Translations under genes and position numbers: made by a program
Assembly: GCA_014155875.1 (NCBI GenBank)
Contig: JACEFZ010005542.1
Coordinates: forward strand, 241,001-305,000
Length of the DNA stretch: 64,000 nt
From: Cepaea nemoralis
Taxonomy: Eukaryota > Mollusca > Gastropoda > Stylommatophora > Helicidae
Direction: 5' to 3'
In this document: one piece after another, positions 1 through 10,780 of the stretch
How the letters are laid out: every line of letters starts with the position of its first letter
Numbering within the stretch: the stretch's first letter is position 1
The notes under the pieces: model-generated
What the model was told of the DNA's origin: nothing
What the model saw: the letters and a program-made list of their open reading frames with translations, nothing else
Databases searched by the model: none

Positions 1-557
1 TTCCCATCCTTTAGTAGTTTGATAGCTTTGCTAATCTCTTCCTTGGATGGTCTCTTTCAGTTGATATCCCGTTTCTCTTCTGCAGGCTGGATGTCTGGAT
101 GAACCTCCAGGACTGGTCTATTTAGGAGTTCCCCAAAGTATTCAGCCCATCTGTTTAGTTGATCCTTAATGTTAATGAGGAGGGAACCCTATGTTCTATT
201 TATGGCCTGAGAACAGCACTTTTTAACTTGAAAACACCGTGCTTGTTCCTGTCCACATAATCTCAAAATTACATATGCAGCGTTTCATCTCCTTTGCTGT
301 CTTACCCAAATCATAGATAGTTCTAACATTTCAGGTGTCAATTCTGGAGATTTCCATAGGTGAAAGGAAGACTATGACCCAGACTCATTTCTACTTACTC
401 TGCATTGTGCCATGTCTCCTCTAGAAAGGTCTCCTTTCCTCTTGGTTGGCTTAGTTATTCTATTTTTGTTTTTGAACTTGTTCATGATTGGTTGGATTTT
501 GTGGCTAAGGTTTTCAACAGGATGAGGAAGCCAGCCACATGCCCAACCCTCCTTCAT
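1..557 (-). pseudogene. RTE-like LINE fragment, internally deleted
   Basis: Read on the minus strand, 350-200 resembles the start of an apurinic-type endonuclease (a D-T-x-N-V-R-T-like start followed by a G-K-T-A-K-E-M-K stretch). Positions 180-1 resemble the linker before the reverse transcriptase (R-W-A-E-Y-F-G-E-L-L-N, then P-S-K-E-E-I-x-K-A-I). Most of the endonuclease between them is missing and stops interrupt both parts. An open frame at 557-372 probably belongs to the element's 5' part. This is a dead copy cut by the window edge. Family assignment is by eye. Confidence 0.7.
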
Positions 558-904
558 TGCCTCTTATGTCCTGTATGCTAGGTTACAGTGTGATACTCTG
601 CTTCCCTTAAGAGTCCTGGTAACACACAGCGGTATCCTCCTTAGTTGCTTCATACAACATGTGTGGTAGGCTGCAGTGTTACTTTATTTTGCTTCTTCTT
701 AAGGCCCCGGTAATACACTGGGGAAACTAATGATAATCACACGTTATTGCTGCAATGCTATGACAGTGACCAAGAATACTAAACTTTTGGAAACAGTTTT
801 CACCAGGTCTATGTCAACTGTTTCTGGTACTGGTCATCATAAGCTTTGCTTTCAATATGACAGTTTTCTAATAAGACAACAATGAGAGGTATAATTACAC
901 ACCA
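558..904. other. No recognisable feature
   Basis: I see no coding pattern, RNA gene or clear repeat here. Confidence 0.5.
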
Positions 905-1125
905 TACTTTATGAATGGGAGCTCTGGTAGTACAGTGGCTAGCATGCTTGTCTGCTGGTATGTGTTCAAATTCAAACCAAGGCACAATTAAAAAAAAACA
1001 AAAACGACCTGGTTCCGCAGCCTAAAATGAGTACCAGAAAATGTTTTGGGAAGTAAAGAAGACCAATGTGACACTGAAAACACCCCCCATTGAGTGCTGA
1101 TTGTTCTATAAAAATAAGAGGTAAG
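905..1125 (+). repeat. tRNA-derived SINE (SINE-3)
   Basis: The head has an A-box-like TAGTACAGTGGCTAGCAT and a degenerate B box (GTTCAAATTCAAACC), followed by an A-rich linker and a body containing CCTAAAATGAGTACCAG. The same body recurs at 1150-1300, 35040-35205 and 53495-53640 on the minus strand, which makes it a dispersed family. Confidence 0.65.
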
Positions 1126-1149
1126 CATCATATATCCAATTCACCTCCA

Positions 1150-1300
1150 AGGCATGGCAAGGGTGGTATGGTCAATATTTTGCTGAACACCTTTACTTCC
1201 TAGAACATTTCCTGGTACTCATTTTAGGCTGGGTCTATCTGGGAGCTTAAGTCAATTAAAAAATCTGCCTGAACACATGAAGGCTGGCACGAGGTAGCAA
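1150..1300 (-). repeat. SINE-3 body fragment, inverted
   Basis: Contains TGGTACTCATTTTAGGCTG, the reverse complement of the body seen at about 1015-1040. The two copies lie head to head, about 50 bp apart. Confidence 0.55.
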
Positions 1301-1378
1301 TGGACCCCATCTATAGCTGCATCTAAGAATTAACTAGACAGGTGACTCAAGATTATGATTTTGAGAAAAGTAAAATAA

Positions 1379-3840
1379 GTGGGCAAAAGAACAGGAAATG
1401 ATCGTAGGAAACACCTGGTTTAAGCAACATCCTAGAAGATTATGGACATGGAGGAGTCCTGATAGCAGGATTAGAAACCAGATTGACTACATTCTGATTA
1501 GCAGAAGATTTAGAAACATGTTAACAATAGCAAAAACAGTTCCCAGTACTGACTGTTATAGTGACCACAGATTACTTACAGGAACATTGAGGATAAAGTT
1601 GAAGAAAGCCAAGCATATAACAGGAAACACTAAATATGATTTGTGTACATTGAGCAATGACAAGGAAATACAAAACAAATTCAACATAGAAGTACAGAAT
1701 AGATTTGATATATTGTCTGATCCAGAGATCCTATTCTAGGATGTGGATGATCAATGGGAAATGTTAAAGAATTCAATCAGTTTGGCTGCAGAAACAACTA
1801 TTCCAAAATTAAAGAAGGTGGGTCGTAAGAAATGGATGACTGAAGAAATTTTACACCTAATGAAAACAAGAAGACTCAACAAAAATAATTCTGCCACATA
1901 TGAAGACATTCACGGATAGGTCAGAATATTATGTAAGGAGGCAAAAGAAGCATGGCTTGAGGAAAAGTGCTTAGAAATTGAAAAACAACACAACAGTCAA
2001 AATACCAAATTAGTGCATAAAAGAATTCAGAAAATTACTAATAAAAGAATAAGTACATCAGCAGGCTGTCTAAAAACTGAAGATGGCAAAATCATAATAG
2101 AAAAAGATCAGATTCTGCAGGTATGGATAGATTATGTGGAAAACCTCTATGATGATAACAGAGAGGAACAGTATGATATTAGATTTAATAATGAAGGACC
2201 GCCAATTTTAAAGATGGACGTTCGAAATGTTCTTAAGCATATGAAAGCTGGCAAGGCCCCTGGTGCAGATAACACAACAGAAATGATTAAAAGCTATAGA
2301 AGAATATGGAATAGATCAAGTCACCAGACTGCTGAACACATTATATGATACCGGAGATATACCTTCTGAATTATGTAACTCTGTATTTATTGCAATCCCA
2401 AAGAAATCAGATAACATCACAACAGAAATGATTAAAAGCTATAGAAGAATATGGAATAGATCAAGTCACCAGACTGCTGAACACATTATATGATACTGGA
2501 GATATACCTTCTGAATTATGTAACTCTGTATTTATTGCAATCCCAAAGAAATCAGGAGCCTTGGAATGTGATCAACATAGAACAATTAGTATAATGAGTC
2601 ACATCACAAAGATGTTGCTACGAATTATCATGCAAAGAGTGAGGAAGAAAATACAACCTGAAACAGGGGAAGAACAATGTGGGTTTGTAGAAGGAAAGGG
2701 TACAGTAAATGCTGTGTATATGCTGCGAACAGTTATTGAACGTGCTATAGAAGTAAACAAGGATATTCATCTTTGCTTTATTGACTACACAAAGGCTTTT
2801 CACAGAGTTAGACATGTCAACATGGTGGATATGCTTGCAGATCTACAAATTGATGGGAAAGACATTAGACTTATAAAAAACATATATTGGAAACAACAAG
2901 CTGCCATAAGGATTGATAATAAAGTGGGACAATATCAACCTATTAAGAGAGGTGTTAGGCAGGGATGTGTAATGTCTCCAGATCTTTTTTCCCTATACAG
3001 TGACAATATTTTCAGAAATGTAGAAGATATAAATGGAATCAGCATTGGTGGACGAAACATCAATAACATTAGATATGCAGATGATACAGTACTGATTGCA
3101 GATATTGCGCAGGATCTGCAACAAGTAGTAGATGCGGTTGTTGTACACAGTGAGCAACTGGGGTTGGAATTAAATAGTAAAAAAGACACAGGTTATGGTA
3201 GTTACTAGGAAGAACGAAATACCACAATGTAATATACAAGTAAATGGGACTATTCTTTAACAAGTGAATCGGTACAATTATCTCGGAACAGTCATAACAT
3301 CTGATGAGAGATGCCTTGAAGAGATTAGAACAAGAATCGCCATGGCAAAAGTAGCCTTTAGCAAGATGAAAAACATTCTGACCAATAAAAAGATGTCAAT
3401 TGAAAAGAGAAAAAGAGTGTTGAGGGGATACATAGAGCCTGTTCTTTTGTATGGATGTGAAACTTGGACAATGAAAAACATCTGATGGCTGCAGAAATGT
3501 GGTTTCTGAGAAAAATGCAAAGAATACCATGGACAGAAAAAGCAATGACCAAGTACTACAGGAGACAAATGGCAATCGTAAATTGATTAGATAAATTAGA
3601 TGTAGACAGTCAAAATGTTTTGGACATGTTATGAGAAGAAATGGGTTGGAGAACTTAGTGACAACTGGCAAGATCGAAAGGAACAGACCAAGAGGAAGAC
3701 CGAGAGGAAAATACCTGGATGGCTTGGCCACATGGCATGGACGAGACAGGAACACTGAGCTGATCCACGACTCTGGTGATCGAGTGAAATGGTGAGTCAT
3801 GACCGCCCACGCTTTCCGGCTGGCACATGACTGATTGACT
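1379..3840 (+). pseudogene. LINE A copy (RTE-like): endonuclease end plus reverse transcriptase, broken
   Basis: Starts inside the endonuclease (G-N-T-W-F-K, then N-Q-I-D-Y-I and the terminal S-D-H at about 1560). It continues through the linker, reverse transcriptase (D-Y-T-K-A-F near 2785, G-V-R-Q-G-C-V-M-S-P near 2950, Y-A-D-D near 3077) and the C-terminal zinc-knuckle-like tail. It would make and copy element RNA into target DNA if intact. Stops or frameshifts occur near 1738, 2345, 3205 and 3484. A stretch of about 143-145 bp is tandemly duplicated (about 2267-2410 and 2411-2552). It is the same family as 5205-6949. It is 5' truncated, as is usual for LINE insertions. Confidence 0.85.
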
Positions 3841-4185
3841 GAAAATAACCAGCCATTTTTGGATGGCTCATTTACACTTAAACACTTCTCATCTGTCAAA
3901 TACTGGAATATTCAAACAATATCTATCCATGCAAACAATAAGTTTGCTAAAACAATCTGAGATTTCTGCACAGCTGTCATTAAATGCTTATAGCAGTTTG
4001 CTTGACTTCATCACACTATATACCAGTTTAATTTTGTAAAATAAATGACAGTTAACCCATAACTTCTCAACAATCCTAGAATACCATTGAAAGCACTGCA
4101 TAGAAATACCTTTAAAAGTGTTGTTTCAAATAAAAAGCTGTACCCTTGCTGAAACCTACGTGTAATGTTATATCTCTGTCCTTCT
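3841..4185. other. No recognisable feature
   Basis: AT-rich spacer between LINE A and LINE B insertions. No gene or repeat recognised. Confidence 0.5.
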
Positions 4186-4196
4186 GCACTTTATCC

Positions 4197-4664
4197 TCAT
4201 GGCTCGAGACACCGACATTCACTCGGGCATGTGTCCTTAGCTACTCAATGAGTATGCTCAGAAAGATGATGGGGTGGGTCCGAAGAGAGTGGTTGCTGTC
4301 TCTGGAGCGGTCTCAGCTGGCAAAGATTAGTTTTACTTTCGTGCCAGGGTATGCAGGTGTACAAGGAAATGAGCAGGCTGACAGGCTTGCAGGTAAGGCT
4401 ACTGCGGAAGGCGGACAAGCCATGGACCAGGCAGACATTTTGAATGCTCTGCGAGAAGTAAGTCGTTTACGAGAACCAAGTGATGACTATGAATCTACAG
4501 CCATGGTCAGGCTACGAGAACAGCAAGTTAAAAGAGGTGTGGCCAAACAAAACAAGAACACCACGCTACAAGCTGCAGGATTTGCTGAGGAGGGGATCCG
4601 AGCACTTATGGACTGAATGGTTCGATGTGCAATGAGGATGATCTGTCGACTAACTAACTAGCTA
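4197..4664 (+). pseudogene. LINE B 3' fragment (RNase H end) with target-site duplication
   Basis: Encodes the end of the LINE B RNase H domain and the C-terminal tail. Two catalytic positions differ from the 8.8-kb copy: L-S-D-S is L-S-Y-S here, and P-G-H-A-G is P-G-Y-A-G, so the nuclease would be dead. It ends in a short (ctaa)n tail. An 11-bp direct repeat GCACTTTATCC flanks it (4186-4196 and 4665-4675), which marks a 5'-truncated target-primed insertion. Confidence 0.8.
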
Positions 4665-4675
4665 GCACTTTATCC

Positions 4676-5096
4676 CCTTTTGGAGCACAGACCCTCAACC
4701 AACTCAAGCCATCCTATCTGTTGCTATCTCCTACAGTTCCCTCCTTCCATGCCCTCCTATTATTCATCTCTGCCTCTTATTCTCTTCTCCATGTGATTTT
4801 AGGTCTCCCTTTATTTCTTTTGCCCTATGGATTCCAGAGAATAGGCTTTCTAGTTGTACTATTATCAGGTTTTCTCAATCTGTCCTATCCAGCACAATAT
4901 CCTCATCCACTCATTCATAACATCTATCTAGTTCTCTCTTTAAGATCGGCATTAGTGATTCTGTCATACCAGGCAATGAACATGTTAATTTTGGTGCATG
5001 AAATTGCATTTTGTGGTGCAATTACTGTGCATCCAAAAATAAAAAAATAAACAGAAAGGTTTGATTTAATTTGCATTAAGACTAACAATTTTAGTA
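4676..5096. other. Spacer without a recognised gene
   Basis: A pyrimidine-rich plus strand gives an open frame of about 110 codons, but it has no recognisable motif. It may be decayed LINE sequence. Confidence 0.4.
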
Positions 5097-5204
5097 ATCT
5101 AAACCAGTGCTTCCCAAACTTTTCACTTTCGCGGACTGACCTAAAATGTTCCTTTTGCATCAGGGACCAGTGCTGTTTAAAAAAATTGTTCTTGTAATCT
5201 GGAA

Positions 5205-6949
5205 AACTGCGAAGAAATTGAAAAATAAAACAACAGTAAAAATGTGAAACTAATGCACAAAAGAATCCAGGAGCTTACTAATCAAAGAACACGTACATCA
5301 GCAGGCTGCCTAAAGACAAAAGATGGAAGAGTCATAATAGAAAAAGATCAGATCTTACATGTATGGTCAGATTACGTGAAAAACCTTTATGACGACAACA
5401 GAGACGAACACTACGATGTTCAAAATAATAATGAAGGACCAGCAATTTTGAAGATGGAGGTTCAGAATGCTCTTAACCATATGAAATCTGGCAAGACCCC
5501 TGGTTCAGACAGTGTCACAACAGAAATGATTAATGCTTTAGAAGAATATGGAATAGATAAAGTTGCCAGTCTGCTTAATACAATATATGATACTGGAAAT
5601 ATACCTCATGAATTATGTAATTCTGTATTTATTGCAATCCCAAAGAAATCAGGAGCCTTGGAATGTGATCAACATCGAACAATTAGTATAATGAGTCACA
5701 TCACGAAGATTTTGCTAAGAATTATCATGCAAAGAGTTAGGAAGAAAATACAACCTGAAATAGGAGAAGAACAATGTGGGTTTGTAGAAGGAAAGGGTAC
5801 AGTAAATGCTGTGTATTTACTGAGAACCGTAATTGAACGATCTATAGAAGTAAACAAAGATCTACACCTTTGCTTTATTGACTACACAAAGGCTTTCGAT
5901 AAAGTGAGACATGTCGACATGATAAGGATGCTTGAAGATCTACAAATTGATGGAAAAGACCTTAGACTTGTAAAAAACATATATTGGAAACAACAAGCTG
6001 CCATAAGAGTTGATAATGAAGTAGGCCAATATCAGCCTATTAAGAGAGGTGTGAGACAGGGATGTGTAATGTCTCCAGATCTGTTTTCCCTGTACAGTGA
6101 AAATATTTTCAGAAATATTGAAGATATGGAAGGAATCAACATTGGGGGGCGATGCATCAATAACATTAGATATGCAGACGATACAGTCTTGATTGCAGAC
6201 AATGAACAGGACCTGCAACATTTAGTAGATGCAGTTGTTACACACAGTGAACGAGGGTTAGAATTAAATTGTAAAAAGACACAGATTATGGTCGTCACTA
6301 GGAAGAACGAAATACCACAATGTAATATACAAGTAAATGGGAATATTCTTCAACAAGTGAATAGGTACAATTATCTCGGAACAGTAATAACATCTGATGG
6401 GAGATGCCTTGAAGAGATTAGAACAAGAATCGCCATGTCTAAGGTAGCCTTTAGCAAGATGAAAAACATACTGACCAATAAAAAGATGTCAATTGAAACG
6501 AGAAAAAGAGTGTTGAGGTGCTACATAGAACCTGTACTTTTATATGGATGTGAAGCTTGGACAATGAGCAGTCAAGCTGAAAAACATCTGATGGCTGTAG
6601 AAATGTGGTTTCTGAGGAAAATGCAAAGAATACCATGGACAGCCAGAAAGACCAATGAACAGGTCCTTCAGGAAACAAACGAAGATCGTAAACTGATTAG
6701 AGACATTAGACGCAGACAGTCAAAATTTTTTGGGCATGTTATGAGAAGAAATGAATTGGAGAACTTGGTGACAACTGGTAAGATCGAAGGGAACAGACCA
6801 AGAGGAAGACCTAGAAGCAAATACCTGGATGGCTTGGCCTCGTGGCATGGTCGAGACAGAAAAACAGAGCTGATCCATGACTCTGGTGATCGAGTGAGAT
6901 GGCAAAACATGACCGCCCACGCTTACCGGCATGGCACATGATGATGATG
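5205..6949 (+). mobile_element. LINE A insertion, 5' truncated, inside the hAT unit
   Basis: Flanked by a 9-bp direct repeat AATCTGGAA (5196-5204 and 6950-6958). The 3' end is a short ATGATGATG tail. Truncation begins in the linker before the reverse transcriptase, so the endonuclease is absent. Confidence 0.85.
5244..6941 (+). CDS. LINE A reverse transcriptase, intact open frame without endonuclease
   Basis: A 565-codon frame. It covers the linker (P-G-S-D-S-V-T-T-E near residue 88), reverse transcriptase fingers and palm (D-Y-T-K-A-F-D-K-V near 212, G-V-R-Q-G-C-V-M-S-P near 268, catalytic R-Y-A-D-D-T-V-L near 310) and thumb. The C-terminal region ends with G-H-V-M-R-R, V-T-T-G-K-I-E-G and R-P-R-G-R-P-R. 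Known RTE-type proteins couple an N-terminal endonuclease to such a reverse transcriptase and act at the target site in the nucleus. This copy keeps only the reverse-transcriptase half, so it cannot nick its own target. The first ATG is simply the first one after truncation and is not the family's native start. The unbroken frame, compared with the decayed copies at 1379, 36190 and 56335, suggests a young insertion. The family name (RTE-like versus a neighbouring clade) is by eye. Confidence 0.85.
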   Translation: MKLMHKRIQELTNQRTRTSAGCLKTKDGRVIIEKDQILHVWSDYVKNLYDDNRDEHYDVQNNNEGPAILKMEVQNALNHMKSGKTPGSDSVTTEMINALEEYGIDKVASLLNTIYDTGNIPHELCNSVFIAIPKKSGALECDQHRTISIMSHITKILLRIIMQRVRKKIQPEIGEEQCGFVEGKGTVNAVYLLRTVIERSIEVNKDLHLCFIDYTKAFDKVRHVDMIRMLEDLQIDGKDLRLVKNIYWKQQAAIRVDNEVGQYQPIKRGVRQGCVMSPDLFSLYSENIFRNIEDMEGINIGGRCINNIRYADDTVLIADNEQDLQHLVDAVVTHSERGLELNCKKTQIMVVTRKNEIPQCNIQVNGNILQQVNRYNYLGTVITSDGRCLEEIRTRIAMSKVAFSKMKNILTNKKMSIETRKRVLRCYIEPVLLYGCEAWTMSSQAEKHLMAVEMWFLRKMQRIPWTARKTNEQVLQETNEDRKLIRDIRRRQSKFFGHVMRRNELENLVTTGKIEGNRPRGRPRSKYLDGLASWHGRDRKTELIHDSGDRVRWQNMTAHAYRHGT

Positions 6950-6959
6950 AATCTGGAAT

Positions 6960-7204
6960 GTCATATGACCTCAATATACATTTTAATATAAATATAAGAT
7001 TTAACATAATTGTGGGTGTCCCCGGTGTGCTAAATGCTGCTCCATAATATTATTGGATGACGGTGATTTATTTAATGGTGGTCACATTTTCATAAGTAAA
7101 AAGTTTATTGTAGAGATTTACAAATCAAAAAATTTTTCAAATGCCAAATCTACATTTATGTCTTCTTGTAAAGGCGTATATACTCGTATATACCGACAGT
7201 AATG
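6960..7204. other. Short spacer of the hAT unit
   Basis: AT-rich and non-coding. It lies between two LINE insertions. Confidence 0.4.
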
Positions 7205-8215
7205 AACATCAATTCATTCATTCAGTAGCATGTCCTTTGCAGAACCTCGCTCCCATAACAACCTTCCGGAAAACTTCTCGATCACAAGCAAGATGTCCTG
7301 CGTCTGATACACCCATCTGGAGATCATCCGCCACATCCTGCACCCATCTTCTCTTTGGCCTTCCTCTTCCTCTCTTCCCAGGCATATAACCTTCCATTAT
7401 TGTTCTCTCCAAACTGTCGTGACGTTTCAAGTGACCAAAGTACTTCAATTTTCTTTGTTTTATCGTCTTTAATAGCCATCCCTCCTCAATATTCAACTCT
7501 TGAAGTATGGATGCATTTGTTCTTTTCTTTACCCAAGATATTCTTAGAACTCGTCTATAACATTTATATTCAAAGGCATGTATGCGCTGTTCAGCTTGTT
7601 TAGTAAGTGTCCATGTCTCACAGGCATATGTTGCAATGGGAAAGATGCATGCTCTTAAAAATCTAATTTTTGTAGTTCTGTCTGTCCCACTCCATAATTT
7701 ATTCATCTGTTTTAGTCTTTGAAGAGCAATGGATAGTCGCCGTTTAATTTCTGTCATTGTGTCACCATTATTGGTAATAAATGACCCAAGATATTCAAAA
7801 TTTTCCACCACCTCCAATTTTCTCCCATTAATGTATATTTCTTTCTCCATAGTAGTTTTATCTGTATGCATTATCTTTGTTTTTGCTATATTAAGATATA
7901 AGTTGTGATTTTCACTATTCAATTGGGTTGAGGCTATTAGGTTTTCTATGCCATTCTGTGTTGTGGATAGTAATACTGTATCATCAGCATATCGAATCTC
8001 TGGTATGTCATGACCGCCGATATTTAGGGCATCATATGGCTCCCTGTTTATATCATCTTACATTTCTCATTATATTTTCGGCGTACAGGTTAAACAAATA
8101 GGGTGACAGCACACAGCCCTGACGGACTCCTTGCTTGATGTCAAACGAATCTGATGTCTCGCCATCTATTCTAACTGCTGCTTGTTGGTCTAGATATAGC
8201 ATTTTTATGAGATGT
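7205..8215 (-). pseudogene. LINE C copy (reverse transcriptase end), minus strand
   Basis: Minus-strand reading starts within the palm (Y-L-D-Q-Q-A-A-V-R, G-V-R-Q-G-C-V-L-S-P-Y at about 8150-8120, then R-Y-A-D-D-T-V-L near 7985). It continues in a 234-codon frame at 7922-7218. That frame has the thumb, the T-Y-A-C-E-T-W-T-L motif, G-H-L-K-R-H, G-K-R-G-R-G-R-P-K-R-R and the end R-F-C-K-G-H-A-T-E. The 3' tail is (gaat)n. The palm and the downstream frame are separated by a break between 7922 and 8053. The RT motifs resemble LINE A, but the tail and C-terminus differ enough to be a separate family. Confidence 0.8.
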
Positions 8216-8279
8216 ACTACATTAATACACCAATATAAAATAAAAATAAAATATATCTTGGAAAACGATACCAAATCAG

Positions 8280-8787
8280 ATTTTAAACAAGCTGACTAAA
8301 TTACAGTATGTTGTAATAAAAATTATTTAATGATCAGCTGCTAACAGTAGCTATTTAATGTGTGGGGTGGGCCTGTTTATTATTTACAAGCTTAACAAAT
8401 CGTGGCTCGATTGTAGACCCACAAAGGAGAATAAATTTCCATACTGTTTCTGTATTTTGTCTTAATAATGCTCATTGACAAAAAAGAAATACTCTTCTTT
8501 CAGGTTGTCTTTGTATCGATATCTCACATACACCATCAGAATCGCTAAGTTGGCAACAATGAAAAATACTTCGCAGATGTATCTAACACCTTCACTCGCT
8601 CAGACGATGGCAAAACACATTATAATCGTACAATGAAAATCACGTATGTTCAGCATCTTATGACAATCAGCAAATTATAATATACATCTATCTCACTTTT
8701 CGTCACATAGGAAACAGAAGAAACGCATATCGTCAACAAAAAAATGTCGTTGACCGGGCCGGCTTTTAGTATCGGTCTCAGCTGGTT
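8280..8787. other. hAT-unit internal spacer
   Basis: Non-coding AT-rich sequence with hAT-like phrases. It most likely represents the original interior of the 5105-10476 unit. No open frame with recognisable motifs. Confidence 0.45.
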
Positions 8788-8799
8788 ACTATTTTTAAC

Positions 8800-10187
8800 A
8801 ATCTTGTCAACAATCCAACACCAACTGTAATGCTGTGTTCAGAGACGGTGGAAAGAACGCAGGCAATGAATTACCTGGGGATACGGTTTGATCGAAGCCT
8901 TGCTTATAATGTGCACATAGACCAGGTGATAACAAAGGCCAAGCGGGGTTTGGCAGCGATGCGGGTGATGGCGGCAGCAAACTGTGAGCAGCGCCATCTA
9001 TGTCTTCTGTACGAGGGGCTGGTCATGTCTGTTTTGGAGTATGCAATGGCAATCCTGACTCTCAGCCATAAGCAGGTAGAAAGGATGGAAAGGATACAGA
9101 ATGAAGCTATGCGCATTATTCTTGGATGTACAAGAGATACAGCATGCAGGGCGATGCGCTACCTTCTTGATTTTCCAACCATTGAAGAGAGAATACAAGT
9201 TTGCAGGGCACGCGCCTACCTCAGAATTAACGCAAACACACAACATCCACTGTATAGTGAAATTAGGAAGGTGAAGGGCAGCAGGTTAAAAAGAGGACGG
9301 TCGTGGATGGGTCAAGCCGAAGACATTCTTCAACAGGTGTGTTCACTTGAGGACTTAGAACCTGGCGAGGAGTGGGTGCAAGTGCCAACAGACTTCTGCA
9401 CATCCTTTTCAGTTTGCATCCAACTAGATAGAAAATGCAGACAAGAAAATCCGGCTGCTGTTGAGGCTGAAGTACAAGCGTTGATTTTCGAGAATTCGCT
9501 AGACGGTGACGCTGTCATCTACACAGATGGGTCGGTTGTCCGACATGTGAGAAGCTCATGGGCCTTTACAGCTCGGGCCGGAGGGAGAATTGTGAAGGAG
9601 GACTCTGGTGCTTTCACTGAAACCACAAGTAGCCTGACCATGGAAGTCATGGCAGTAAGTAAAGCAATAACATGGCTCGAGACACAGACATTCACTAGGG
9701 CCTGTTTCCTTAGCGACTCAATGAACATGATCAAGAGGATAGAGGAGGGGTCGATCCGAAGAGAATGGTTGCTGCCTCTGAAGCGGTCTTGGCTGGCAAA
9801 GATTAGTTTCATCTTCGTGCCAGGTCATGCGGGAGTACAAGGAAATCAGCGGGCTGACAAGCTCGCAGGTGAGGCTACTGTGGAGGGCGGACGCGCCATG
9901 GACCAGGCTGACATTCTGAATGCTCTACGAGAAGTGAGACTTTTGCGAGAACCAAGTGATGACTGTGAATCTACAACAATGGCCAGACTGCGGGAGCAGC
10001 AAATTAAAAGAGGGGTGGCCAAACAAGAACACTACGCAGGAAGCCAAAGAAGATTGATAAACCAACACAGAACTGGCGACGTTAGCCGCTACACGCTGCG
10101 GGATTTGCTGAGGAGGGGATCCGAGCACTTATGGACTGAATGGTTCGATGTGCAACGAGGATGATCTGTTGACTAACTAACTAACTA
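8800..10187 (+). mobile_element. LINE B insertion with 12-bp target-site duplication
   Basis: ACTATTTTTAAC occurs at 8788-8799 and again at 10188-10199, directly after a (ctaa)n tail. The copy is 5' truncated after the reverse-transcriptase palm and sits inside the hAT unit. Confidence 0.88.
8830..10164 (+). CDS. LINE B polyprotein C-terminus: RT thumb plus RNase H
   Basis: A 444-codon open frame. The first third is the end of the reverse transcriptase (Y-L-G-I-R-F-D-R-S near residue 15, then R-I-Q-N-E-A-M-R-I-I-L-G). Residues about 228-350 form an RNase H1-type domain. Its catalytic set is visible: D in Y-T-D-G-S (about 232), E in T-M-E-V-M-A-V (about 270), D in L-S-D-S-M (about 295) and H/D in P-G-H-A-G-V-Q-G-N-x-R-A-D (about 332-343). 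A terminal RNase H is the hallmark of the I/R1/Nimb-like group of LINEs, where it removes the RNA template. The frame is uninterrupted, but the copy lacks endonuclease and RT palm. Its start codon is accidental. Confidence 0.85.
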   Translation: MLCSETVERTQAMNYLGIRFDRSLAYNVHIDQVITKAKRGLAAMRVMAAANCEQRHLCLLYEGLVMSVLEYAMAILTLSHKQVERMERIQNEAMRIILGCTRDTACRAMRYLLDFPTIEERIQVCRARAYLRINANTQHPLYSEIRKVKGSRLKRGRSWMGQAEDILQQVCSLEDLEPGEEWVQVPTDFCTSFSVCIQLDRKCRQENPAAVEAEVQALIFENSLDGDAVIYTDGSVVRHVRSSWAFTARAGGRIVKEDSGAFTETTSSLTMEVMAVSKAITWLETQTFTRACFLSDSMNMIKRIEEGSIRREWLLPLKRSWLAKISFIFVPGHAGVQGNQRADKLAGEATVEGGRAMDQADILNALREVRLLREPSDDCESTTMARLREQQIKRGVAKQEHYAGSQRRLINQHRTGDVSRYTLRDLLRRGSEHLWTEWFDVQRG

Positions 10188-10199
10188 ACTATTTTTAAC

Positions 10200-10476
10200 C
10201 TTCCCATTGAACCAATGATTCGCTTCTCCTTAAAAATAAATACTCATTGGGCTATACGGCTGCAGGCTCAATTTATTTTAAAATTAAATCACCATAAAAA
10301 TGGTGCGGATATCATGTTTTCAGAAAAGGACAATCTTGTTTTTAAAAAGTTCTAAACAATCCTCAATGGAGAAAATATTTAACTTTTTTCTTAATTTTTT
10401 TTCAACTCACGTTGCGGACCGGCAATGAAGGGCTCACGGACCGGTGATCCGCGGATCACCACTTTGGGAAGCACTG
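10200..10476. other. Right end of the hAT unit
   Basis: Non-coding. Ends in the inverted terminal repeat, with GATCCGCGGATC immediately inside, a short perfect palindrome. Confidence 0.6.
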
Positions 10477-10780
10477 GTCTAAACGTCAGAAAATTTATGT
10501 TATTTCTATATTTGTAAATTTCACATTAAAACGGTCATTTCTTAGATATTATACAAATTAACATGGCTTTGATACAAATAATAAATTTTAGCACTGATGC
10601 CAAATTCTCTGCATCTGTTAATAACAGTAAGGGAACTTTCCTCTTGTCTAGCCTAAGAACAGCACTGTTTCATGAGTACGAGGGAAGTCAATAAGTAAGT
10701 CACAAATGGCTGTAGAAAAATAACTAAATATGATAACTTGAAACCAGTTTATTTTTATACATACATTGTCCCTTTATTTC

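Larger units (their letters stand above)
5105..10476. mobile_element. hAT-ended element, non-autonomous, filled with nested LINEs
   Basis: The left end starts CAGTGCTTCCCAAACTTT. The right end is the inverted match, ending TTTGGGAAGCACTG. Both ends carry the hAT-typical 'gcggaccgg'-like subterminal words. The flanking 8-mers ATCTAAAC (5097-5104) and GTCTAAAC (10477-10484) match at 7 of 8 positions, the TSD length of hAT elements. No hAT transposase is visible. The interior is hAT-like spacer (5105-5195, about 8280-8787, 10200-10476) interrupted by LINE A, LINE C and LINE B insertions. Confidence 0.8.

Noticed and set aside
4721..5050. 109-codon hydrophobic open frame.
   Set aside because: Pyrimidine-rich low-complexity translation with no recognisable domain or supporting copy.
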